Under the pieces are notes generated by a model. That model saw only the letters and a list, made by a program, of their open reading frames with translations. It did no database searches and was not told the DNA's origin. Below, piece by piece: positions 1 to 5,434 of a stretch of 7,777 nucleotides of DNA (within the stretch, counting starts at the first letter, position 1; each line of letters starts with the position of its first letter). The position numbers were made by a program, and so were the translations under genes. Origin of the DNA: Methylotenera_A sp031399315 (GTDB lineage Bacteria; Pseudomonadota; Gammaproteobacteria; Burkholderiales; Methylophilaceae); NCBI GenBank assembly GCA_031399315.1, contig JANNOS010000005.1, forward strand, positions 1 through 7,777. Direction: 5' to 3'.

Positions 1-653
1 CCATTAATAATCCACTCATCCGCTTCGCGGCGCGAGCAAATGCCGCGCTCTGCCATCACTTTAGAAAGGCGAGGCTGTTCTACATTGACGGGCGATGATT
101 TGTAGGCTGCTTTTGCCGCAGCGCCATATTGCGGCGTTGCCGTGCCGTCATAACCATCGCGCACCTTACCTCCACGACGCGGCGCTTGGCGATATTGTGG
201 CTCGTTTTTATCAGGACGTGGAGTTACGCGTGTATCGATACCTGCTGGCTTGTGTTGTTTAGGTTCTGATGGTTTAGTTTCGCTTGCAAAGTCAGCACGT
301 AAGTCACTTCTCAAAGGCTTATTATCATCAGATTTCTGCTCAAAAGGTCTTTCAGATGCATGCTCTGGGACTGAGTACCCATGCGGCTTCCCGTCATGTC
401 TGTGATTGCGCTGACGCATGTTATCTGGTTTAGTGGTGTGCGTAGCTCTTTTATCTAAACTAGCCTCGTCATTCCCGCGTAGGCGGGAATCCATTTTGGG
501 TTTTTCAGCATAAGGCCTATCCTCAGCATCACGAATTACAGGCTTAGGCGGCGCTACTGTTCTATCGCGCTTTGCAGGGTCGGCACGCCGCACAGGGGTT
601 TTGCTGGCGCTTGGCGCATCGTTTGATTTTTTGGTGATTTTAAGAGTGGTCAA
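1..653 (-). CDS. rRNA pseudouridine synthase (RsuA/RluB/RluF class), N-terminal part, runs off left edge
   Basis: This reading frame is open from a stop at 662-660 to the window edge. Near the edge it reads LSKVMAERGICSRREADEWI, the typical S4 RNA-binding domain that opens RsuA/RluB/RluF-type enzymes. These convert specific uridines of 16S or 23S rRNA to pseudouridine; the catalytic domain lies outside the window. The S4 motif begins only around residue 195. What precedes it is a Lys/Arg/Asp/Pro-rich, probably disordered tail. Extensions of charged low-complexity sequence are known in this family, but the subfamily and target base cannot be told here. The start is uncertain: I chose TTG at 653-651 (reading MTTLKITKKS) because it gives the longest frame, but no clear Shine-Dalgarno precedes it. 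ATG at 494-492 and ATG at 419-417 are alternatives. A dRS3-like repeat at 471-490 is translated as part of this tail. The gene is divergent from the antitoxin gene. Confidence 0.8.
   Translation of the reverse strand, partial: MTTLKITKKSNDAPSASKTPVRRADPAKRDRTVAPPKPVIRDAEDRPYAEKPKMDSRLRGNDEASLDKRATHTTKPDNMRQRNHRHDGKPHGYSVPEHASERPFEQKSDDNKPLRSDLRADFASETKPSEPKQHKPAGIDTRVTPRPDKNEPQYRQAPRRGGKVRDGYDGTATPQYGAAAKAAYKSSPVNVEQPRLSKVMAERGICSRREADEWIIN
471..490. repeat. dRS3-like 20-bp palindromic repeat inside a coding region
   Basis: The sequence ATTCCCGCGTAGGCGGGAAT fits the neisserial dRS3 pattern exactly: ATTCCC, eight bases, GGGAAT. The flanks (CGTC before, CCA after) also match the wider form of this dispersed repeat as I recall it. 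Read on the minus strand in the pseudouridine synthase frame it gives DSRLRGND, a peptide often produced when this repeat is translated. In Neisseria such repeats lie between genes and serve as integration sites for filamentous prophage. Here it sits in the disordered tail of a protein without breaking the frame. Confidence 0.8.
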
Positions 654-746
654 AATTAGCTACAAGGTTTTGTCAATAAAGCTATTTTAACAAACAATTG
701 CCTACGCCCCTATGGATAATTAACCCTAATAATCTTTATAAAAACG

Positions 747-775
747 TTTACCAAGTACGTATTTAAGTTTAAACT
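747..775 (+). promoter_or_regulatory. candidate sigma-70 promoter for the toxin-antitoxin pair
   Basis: A -35-like TTTACC (747-752) and a -10-like TAAACT (770-775) are separated by 17 bases, each matching four of six consensus positions. The expected start of transcription lies near 782, about 27 bases before the antitoxin ATG. The -10 overlaps the palindromes at 766-797, which fits autorepression. The rest of the divergent gap (654-746) is AT-rich and shows no gene. Prediction by eye only. Confidence 0.4.
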
Positions 776-797
776 AGACTAACTTAACTTAGTTTAA
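766..797. promoter_or_regulatory. probable autoregulatory operator with nested palindromes
   Basis: Two nested inverted repeats lie just upstream of the antitoxin. AGTTTAAACT at 766-775 is a perfect 10-bp palindrome. TTAAACTA (769-776) and TAGTTTAA (790-797) form a perfect 8-bp inverted repeat with a 13-nt spacer, which itself holds the near-palindrome ACTAACTTAACTTAGT (778-793). The motif AGTTTAA thus recurs at 766 and 791. Phd/YefM antitoxins usually repress their own operon by binding such palindromes over the promoter, so operator function is inferred from position. The ribosome binding site GGAG (799-802) lies directly beside it. Confidence 0.6.
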
Positions 798-808
798 TGG
801 AGTAAGTA

Positions 809-1051
809 ATGCAAACCATCAACATTCACCAGGCCAAAACACAGCTTTCAAAATTAGTTGAGCAAGCTGTGAATGGCGAATCTTTCATCATTGCAAAGGC
901 TGGCAAGCCGCTGGTTAAAGTCACCAAGCTAGATGCGCCAGCACCACAAGCCAAAAAACGCATCGGTTTTATGACGGGGCAATTTAGCACGCCAAAAGAC
1001 TTTGATGAAATGGGCAAGCAAGCAATCGCCAAACTGTTTGGTGTGGAATAG
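809..1051 (+). CDS. type II antitoxin, Phd/YefM family
   Basis: This 80-residue protein is the likely antitoxin of a type II toxin-antitoxin pair: it would bind and silence the PIN toxin encoded next and repress the operon. The first 40 residues (MQTINIHQAKTQLSKLVEQA, then a strand pair with GESFIIAKAGKPLVKV) are the typical Phd/YefM DNA-binding and dimerisation fold: an opening beta-strand, a helix with the A-K-x-x-L-S-x-L pattern, then the AKxGKPLVKV hairpin. The later half, from about residue 48 with a conserved IGFMTGQF-type segment, is expected to be the flexible toxin-neutralising tail. The length is usual for the family. The start is well supported by GGAG at 799-802, six bases before the ATG. 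The toxin gene follows after five bases, so the two are co-transcribed. Confidence 0.93.
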   Translation: MQTINIHQAKTQLSKLVEQAVNGESFIIAKAGKPLVKVTKLDAPAPQAKKRIGFMTGQFSTPKDFDEMGKQAIAKLFGVE

Positions 1052-1056
1052 CGCGC

Positions 1057-1443
1057 ATGAAATTATTGCTAGATACGCACATTTTACTTTGGGCTGCGGC
1101 CGAGCCAGAGCAACTTTCAAGCAAAGCAAAAGCGCTGATTGAAGACCCAGAAAACCAGCTTTATTTTAGCGCCGCCAGCCTGTGGGAAATCTCCATTAAA
1201 AACAAACTGGGTAGAGCCGATTTTAAAGTGGATTTGGCGGTATTAAGACGTAATTTACTAGACAACGGTTTTGAAGAAATCGCCATTAACAGCGCACATA
1301 CAATTGGTGTAGATGCCTTACCCAATATCCATAAAGACCCGTTTGACCGCATGTTAGTTGCACAAACAGCCGTTGAAGGTATTACGCTAATGACAGCGGA
1401 TAGTATGGTCGCAGAGTATCCTGTGGCGATAGAAAGTGTATAG
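1057..1443 (+). CDS. PIN-domain ribonuclease toxin (VapC-like)
   Basis: This 128-residue protein is a single PIN domain, the toxin partner of the preceding antitoxin. PIN toxins are Mg2+-dependent endoribonucleases that cut tRNA, rRNA or mRNA and stop growth when the antitoxin is degraded. All acidic active-site positions are visible: D6 in LLLDTH, E44 in SLWEIS, D94 and D97 in HKDPFDRMLVAQ, and D115 in TADS. The toxin therefore looks intact. The LLLDTHILLWAA opening and SAASLWEISIK segment resemble the Sll0205-like PIN group that commonly pairs with Phd-type antitoxins. The start is supported by GGAA (1045-1048), which lies within the last codons of the antitoxin, and translational coupling is likely. 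The RNA target cannot be read from sequence. Confidence 0.93.
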   Translation: MKLLLDTHILLWAAAEPEQLSSKAKALIEDPENQLYFSAASLWEISIKNKLGRADFKVDLAVLRRNLLDNGFEEIAINSAHTIGVDALPNIHKDPFDRMLVAQTAVEGITLMTADSMVAEYPVAIESV

Positions 1444-1464
1444 TTCATGAGGTTTCTACTTACT

Positions 1465-1480
1465 ACTCACTAACTCACTA
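1465..1480 (+). repeat. short tandem repeat, two copies of ACTCACTA
   Basis: ACTCACTA is present twice, head to tail, at 1465-1472 and 1473-1480. The second copy ends in the first base of the ATG of the next gene. It fills the 36-nt gap between toxin and nuclease-like gene, where a ribosome binding site would be expected but none is seen; the nearest GAGG is at 1449-1452, too far away. It may be chance. Confidence 0.5.
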
Positions 1481-2865
1481 TGTTAATGACTAATGAAAAT
1501 CTATGTGTTGATAACCCTCAAATCAAAGAAGTGTTTGAGTTGGAAACTGGTGAATATTACACAGCCCAACAAGCCATAGGAAATGACTACGATAAAACTG
1601 TAAAGCTTCGTATGAAGCTGTTAGAAAAGATTAACGAAGGCAACCCTATCTATCGTTGTCCAATGTGCCATGTAGCCGTTTATCTCGCTTGTAATAGACA
1701 TAATGATGATAAGAAATTCTATTTTAAACATCGTGTTGAAGATGGCAATTGTCCTGCTATCACTCGTGGAACACTTACCAAAGAACAGATAGAAGCTATT
1801 AGATATAATGGTGCAAAGGAAAGTCCAGCCCATATTAGGATGAAAGAAATCATCTATGAAAGTCTTTTACAGGATCCAAATTTCACAGAACCCAAACTTG
1901 AAAATGTTATTAAAGGTGCAGATAGGAAAACATGGAGAAAACCTGATATTCAAGCTGTATGGAAAGGTGAATTAAGAGTTGCTTTTGAAGTGCAACTATC
2001 AGTTACATTTTTAGAAATTATCGCGCAAAGAAGACTATTTTATAAAGCTGAAAATAGTTTGATTTGTTGGATTTTCAAAAAGTTTGATAAAGAAAATGCC
2101 TTGATGACACAAGATGATATTTTTCATAACAATAATCAAAACTTATTCCTAGCCAGCGAAGATACCCTTAAATCATCAAAACAAAATAAAGCTCTTATGT
2201 TGAATTGTCATTGGCATGAGCCAAAGATAAACCATAACAACATAGTGAAAGAGTGGAATAGTAAATATGTGAAGTTCAAAGAATTGGGATATGACATAGA
2301 TAAGCAAGCTATCTATTATTTTGATTATAAAAATGAACATGAAAAGCTAATTAATAAATTAGAAAATGGTGATTTAAAAGAAAGATTTGAAGAGTGGTGG
2401 ATTAAACACAATCACCCACCTGAATATAATGGTGAGTGGAAAGCCTTTGTAGATGAATTTACAAACAAGGATATTTACATACATGAGTATCCGTATCAAA
2501 TAGACAATTTAATCAGTGGGCTATATTCAGCAAAATATGGAAGAGTAATAGGTTGTAGCCATAGCAAGCTCATACAAGTTGCTCATACAATTGCTAATTT
2601 AAGAAATGATAAGAGTGTATTGCAAATGTTTAGAGTTGCATTACTTGTTTATAATCGTGGGAATCAAATAGTAGAAGAAGATAAAAGTGGTTTGTGGAAA
2701 AAGAAATCTGATGAATTCAGAAAGCTTCTTTACAGCACTAATGACTATCAACGAAATAAAAATTTAGATGATTTAATGAAATTCCTATTTCCAGAATTGA
2801 TGAAAAAAGAGGTATGGACAAAACTAAAGTCATTTGATGACAAGCATAATCTCAACAATCTATAA
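1480..2865 (+). CDS. CoiA-like / DUF6035-like protein with PD-(D/E)XK nuclease core
   Basis: This 461-residue protein of unknown function has a plan like competence protein CoiA. A cysteine-rich knuckle comes first: C60-P-M-C63, then F-K-H84 and C91, probably binding zinc. An ESPAHIRMKEII helix follows (114-125), carrying the E-S-x-x-H-x-x-x-K pattern typical of CoiA relatives. Then comes a nuclease-like core: K-P-D156 and, after a strand, F-E170-V-Q172, the D...ExQ arrangement of PD-(D/E)XK enzymes, followed by an R-R-L-F-Y helix (184-188). The core looks catalytically intact. From memory it resembles DUF6035 proteins. The C-terminal half (about 240-461) is mixed helix/strand and unrecognised. 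No signal peptide or membrane segment is seen. The gene is much richer in A+T than its neighbours, suggesting recent acquisition. It lies 36 bases after the toxin gene and may be read from the same promoter. The start is uncertain (M1 or M3), with no clear Shine-Dalgarno. Role in defence or DNA uptake is inference only. Confidence 0.75.
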   Translation: MLMTNENLCVDNPQIKEVFELETGEYYTAQQAIGNDYDKTVKLRMKLLEKINEGNPIYRCPMCHVAVYLACNRHNDDKKFYFKHRVEDGNCPAITRGTLTKEQIEAIRYNGAKESPAHIRMKEIIYESLLQDPNFTEPKLENVIKGADRKTWRKPDIQAVWKGELRVAFEVQLSVTFLEIIAQRRLFYKAENSLICWIFKKFDKENALMTQDDIFHNNNQNLFLASEDTLKSSKQNKALMLNCHWHEPKINHNNIVKEWNSKYVKFKELGYDIDKQAIYYFDYKNEHEKLINKLENGDLKERFEEWWIKHNHPPEYNGEWKAFVDEFTNKDIYIHEYPYQIDNLISGLYSAKYGRVIGCSHSKLIQVAHTIANLRNDKSVLQMFRVALLVYNRGNQIVEEDKSGLWKKKSDEFRKLLYSTNDYQRNKNLDDLMKFLFPELMKKEVWTKLKSFDDKHNLNNL

Positions 2866-2996
2866 AAACATAGCCCTATGAAATCAATAATAGAGCTTTA
2901 TTTTTACCACTTCAAGAATCACTCAACTTATCAGCACATTTTCAGAGTGGCTTGAGCTTAGCTGGCTTTTTATTAGCGGAAAATATCGAAAAGTGA
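2866..2996. other. convergent gap between nuclease-like gene and thiC, with a weak inverted repeat
   Basis: This 131-base gap separates two convergent genes and should hold transcription ends for both. No clear intrinsic terminator is visible. The best structure is an imperfect inverted repeat, CAAG-aat-CACTC (2913-2924) with GAGTG-g-CTTG (2945-2954) around a 20-nt loop; its flanks lack a good T tract. A CTTTTTATT stretch follows at about 2966-2974. No gene is seen. Confidence 0.3.
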
Positions 2997-4892
2997 TTAG
3001 ACTTTTTGATAAACCTCGCTACCTTTTTTCACAAACTCAATCGCTTTTTCTTGCATACCTTTTTGTAGTGCTTCTTCGCCGCTTACACCTAACTTATCGG
3101 CATAATCACGCACATCTTGTGATATTTTCATGCTGCAAAAATGTGGGCCACACATACTGCAAAAATGCGCTTGTTTCGCGCCTTCTTGCGGCAGGGTTTC
3201 GTCGTGGAATTCTTTGGCTTTCTCTGGGTCAAGTCCCAAATTAAATTGGTCTTCCCAACGGAATTCAAAGCGTGCTTTACTCAAGGCGTTGTCGCGAATT
3301 TGTGCACCCGGATGACCTTTAGCCAAGTCCGCCGCATGCGCTGCGATTTTGTAGGTGATGATACCAACGCGTACGTCTTCTTTGTCTGGTAGACCCAAAT
3401 GCTCTTTCGGTGTTACATAGCAAAGCATCGCACAGCCGTACCAGCCAATCATGGCGGCACCAATACCTGAGGTGATGTGGTCATAACCTGGTGCAATATC
3501 AGTGGTTAAAGGGCCAAGCGTATAAAAAGGCGCTTCACCGCAATGCTCAAGTTGTAGTTCCATGTTTTCTTTAATGAGATGCATCGGCACATGGCCTGGG
3601 CCTTCGATCATACATTGCACGTCATGCTTCCAGGCGATTTGTGTCAACTCACCTAGTGTTTTCAATTCGGCAAACTGTGCTTCATCATTGGCATCGTAAA
3701 TTGAACCTGGGCGTAAGCCATCACCTAAACTAAAGGCAACGTCGTATTGCTTCATGATTTCGCAGATATCTTCGAAATGCTCATAAAGGAATGACTCTTT
3801 ATGATGTGCTAAACACCATTTGGCCATAATAGAACCACCGCGCGACACAATACCTGTCATACGTTTTGCCGTCATCGGGATGTAAGCCAAACGTACGCCT
3901 GCATGGATGGTGAAGTAATCCACGCCCTGCTCTGCTTGTTCGATTAAAGTATCGCGAAAAATTTCCCAAGTTAAATCTTCAGCCTTACCGTTTACTTTTT
4001 CCAGCGCTTGGTAGATAGGCACGGTACCGATTGGCACTGGCGAATTGCGGATAATCCATTCGCGGGTTTCGTGGATGTTTTTACCAGTCGATAAATCCAT
4101 CACAGTATCGCCACCCCAACGTGTGCCCCACACCATTTTTTCAACTTCTTCGGTGATGCTAGAGCCAAGCGCTGAGTTACCAATATTGGCATTGATTTTA
4201 ACCAAGAAATTACGGCCAATAATCATCGGCTCAATTTCAGGGTGATTAATATTCAGTGGAATAATCGCGCGACCAAGTGCCACTTCACTGCGTACAAATT
4301 CTGGCGTGATGGTTTTAGGAATGCTGGCGCCAAAATCGTGGCCTTTGTGCTGCGTTTGCAGTAACTCGCTCATGTTTTCGCGGCGCTGATTTTCGCGGAT
4401 AGCGATGAATTCCATCTCTGGCGTGATAATGCCTTTGCGTGCGTAGTGCATTTGGCTGACGTTCATGCCAGCTTTGGCGCGACGCGGTAAACGCAACAGG
4501 TTGAAGCGCATTTCCGCCAATTCTGGATCAGTTTTACGTTGATGACCGAACTCAGAACTTGGGCCATCGAGTTGTTCGGTATCGTTACGTTCTTCAATCC
4601 ATGTTGCGCGCAATGCGGGCAAGCCATTACGGATATCAATGCTGACATTTGGGTCGGTGTAAGGGCCTGAGGTATCGTAAACAACGACGGGTGGATTTTT
4701 TTCTGCGCCAAATTGTGATGGCGTATCGCTTAAGCTAATTTCGCGAAACGGCACTTGAATATCAGGACGAGAGCCTTGCACATAAATTTTGCGCGATTTG
4801 GCAAATGGTTTGGTGGTGGCTTCGTCAACACTGGCCTCAGCGCTTACAAATTTGGAGATGTTTTTAGATAATACTTTATCGATGGCATTCAT
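2997..4892 (-). CDS. thiC: phosphomethylpyrimidine synthase ThiC
   Basis: ThiC converts aminoimidazole ribotide to hydroxymethylpyrimidine phosphate (HMP-P), the pyrimidine half of thiamine, in a radical-SAM reaction in the cytosol. The 631-residue length equals that of the E. coli enzyme. Family landmarks are present: YTDPNVSIDIRNGLPALR near the N-terminus, MHYARKGIITPEMEFIAIREN, the long central barrel with IHAGVRL and SLGDGLRPGSIYDAND, EGPGHVPMHLIKENM, and the C-terminal C578-x2-C581-x4-C586 (CSMCGPHFC) that holds the 4Fe-4S cluster. The cysteine spacing is the non-canonical one of ThiC, so the enzyme looks complete. The start is supported by AGGAAC at 4903-4898, five bases before the ATG. 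The gene is preceded by a TPP riboswitch and a three-hairpin leader, so expression should fall when thiamine pyrophosphate is plentiful. It appears monocistronic here, ending convergent to an unrelated gene. Confidence 0.98.
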   Translation of the reverse strand: MNAIDKVLSKNISKFVSAEASVDEATTKPFAKSRKIYVQGSRPDIQVPFREISLSDTPSQFGAEKNPPVVVYDTSGPYTDPNVSIDIRNGLPALRATWIEERNDTEQLDGPSSEFGHQRKTDPELAEMRFNLLRLPRRAKAGMNVSQMHYARKGIITPEMEFIAIRENQRRENMSELLQTQHKGHDFGASIPKTITPEFVRSEVALGRAIIPLNINHPEIEPMIIGRNFLVKINANIGNSALGSSITEEVEKMVWGTRWGGDTVMDLSTGKNIHETREWIIRNSPVPIGTVPIYQALEKVNGKAEDLTWEIFRDTLIEQAEQGVDYFTIHAGVRLAYIPMTAKRMTGIVSRGGSIMAKWCLAHHKESFLYEHFEDICEIMKQYDVAFSLGDGLRPGSIYDANDEAQFAELKTLGELTQIAWKHDVQCMIEGPGHVPMHLIKENMELQLEHCGEAPFYTLGPLTTDIAPGYDHITSGIGAAMIGWYGCAMLCYVTPKEHLGLPDKEDVRVGIITYKIAAHAADLAKGHPGAQIRDNALSKARFEFRWEDQFNLGLDPEKAKEFHDETLPQEGAKQAHFCSMCGPHFCSMKISQDVRDYADKLGVSGEEALQKGMQEKAIEFVKKGSEVYQKV

Positions 4893-4903
4893 GGCGCGTT
4901 CCT

Positions 4904-4944
4904 AAAAGAAAAAGCATAGGAAGCAGAGTTAAGCTTTACCTATG
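4904..4944 (-). terminator. candidate conditional terminator in the thiC leader
   Basis: Read on the minus strand, CATAGG pairs with CCTATG and AAGC with GCTT, with a 2-nt bulge and an 8-nt loop (4944-4915). The stem is followed directly by CTTTTTCTTTT (4914-4904). This is the layout of an intrinsic terminator and lies between the TPP aptamer and the thiC ribosome binding site, where a riboswitch expression platform is expected. The stem is short and only moderately GC-rich, so strength is uncertain. It is also the third unit of the hairpin array at 4915-5022. Confidence 0.5.
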
Positions 4945-5022
4945 TATGTTTAGTAGGAAAGCACATAAAGCTGCTTTGCCTATGGTTAATTTGTAGGAAA
5001 GCATATAAAACTGCTTTCCTAC
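4915..5022 (-). repeat. three tandem hairpin repeats between riboswitch and thiC
   Basis: Three hairpins follow one another, each with an 8-nt loop. The one nearest the aptamer (5022-4993) has a perfect 11-bp stem, GTAGGAAAGCA with TGCTTTCCTAC. The middle one (4983-4953) has the same stem with one bulged base and a frayed end. The one nearest thiC (4944-4915) is more diverged. Spacers are 9 and 8 nt, so unit starts are 40 and 38 bases apart. The related outer ends (CCTATG before each spacer, GTAGG after) point to tandem duplication. The first 5' arm is the 3' strand of the riboswitch itself, so units may compete for pairing. Whether this is regulatory or a dispersed palindromic repeat cannot be told from one window. 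Confidence 0.85.
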
Positions 5023-5098
5023 GGCGGCATTACCCGCATCAGGTTCAAAGGGTGATTCTCACTGGCTTATTTTTTCAAATAAATCAGACCCCTAGCAA
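5011..5098 (-). promoter_or_regulatory. TPP riboswitch (THI element) upstream of thiC
   Basis: On the minus strand the conserved blocks of the thiamine pyrophosphate aptamer appear in order: AGGGGTC, then a variable stem (TTATT with AATAA), TGAGA, ACCC, GAACCTGAT, GGGTAATGCC and GTAGGAAA. The closing stem P1 can form between TTGCT (5098-5094) and AGCAG (5015-5011). P2 is GGGGT with ACCC. The usual CTGAGA reads GTGAGA here, a small deviation. The element binds TPP in the nascent mRNA and lowers thiC expression. Its 3' strand also forms the 5' arm of the first of three downstream hairpins, so ligand-closed P1 and that hairpin are mutually exclusive. Confidence 0.95.
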
Positions 5099-5105
5099 TG
5101 GAAGA

Positions 5106-5134
5106 AATGTACGCGAAAAGCGCAGCAAAAGCAA
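5106..5134 (-). promoter_or_regulatory. candidate promoter for the riboswitch-thiC transcript
   Basis: TTGCTT (5134-5129) and TACATT (5111-5106) are spaced by exactly 17 bases and match three and four of six sigma-70 positions. Transcription would start near 5099, just at the 5' strand of riboswitch P1, which supports the call although neither box is strong. Confidence 0.5.
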
Positions 5135-5278
5135 GGTTGTTTAATAGATTACAAGTGTTTAGCAGAGGATGTAAGGCTGGCGAACTGCAATAATGGTTAG
5201 ATTTTTTTAAAGAAAAATGTTATAAAGTCGTTAGAAGAATGGAACAACAATTTTAAGTTAAATTAAAGTAGGCACTAT

Positions 5279-5419
5279 ATGATATTAATCGCAATTTATT
5301 ATTTATTAGCAATTGCTGTGCTGACCCTCCATTTCACTGGCCACTTAGAACGCTGGAACATGGAATGGATGGTGTTTGTGTTTGCGTTGACGGTGTTCCC
5401 AGCAGTTTTGTATTTGTAG
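5279..5419 (+). CDS. small two-helix membrane protein, 46 residues, hypothetical
   Basis: A short frame encodes MILIAIYYLLAIAVLTLHF, then a polar turn (TGHLERWNMEW) and a second hydrophobic stretch (MVFVFALTVFPAVLYL). It is therefore a probable inner-membrane hairpin of two transmembrane helices, about residues 1-19 and 31-46. I do not recognise a family. Reality as a gene is supported by a GTAGG ribosome binding site at 5268-5272, six bases before the ATG, by the clean membrane-protein pattern, by its position divergent from thiC, and by a strong rho-independent terminator on the same strand 33 bases after its stop. A TATAAA at 5221-5226 could be its -10 box, without a convincing -35. It is convergent with the dehydrogenase gene, with only 15 bases between the two stops. 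No function can be assigned. Confidence 0.7.
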   Translation: MILIAIYYLLAIAVLTLHFTGHLERWNMEWMVFVFALTVFPAVLYL

Positions 5420-5434
5420 TTAAACTTAATACTC

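Noticed and set aside
672..677. Perfect TTGACA on the minus strand as -35 of the pseudouridine synthase gene
   Set aside because: A -10 at correct spacing would fall at the proposed start codon and none is seen there; the promoter is probably elsewhere.
809..2865. A complete multi-gene antiphage system
   Set aside because: Only a toxin pair and one nuclease-like gene are present; no recombinase, helicase, methylase or other known defence component is seen.
2869..2880. CATAG/CTATG palindrome followed by T5 on the minus strand as thiC terminator
   Set aside because: The stem is 4-5 bp with a 2-4 nt loop, too small for an intrinsic terminator, and lies about 120 bases past the thiC stop.
2993..3392. 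Plus-strand open frames opposite the end of thiC
   Set aside because: They lie wholly within thiC in antisense, overlap each other and have no recognisable protein features.
4915..5022. Regular repeats with 8-9 nt spacers as a CRISPR array
   Set aside because: Only three diverging units, spacers far too short, and the units are hairpins tied to the riboswitch end.
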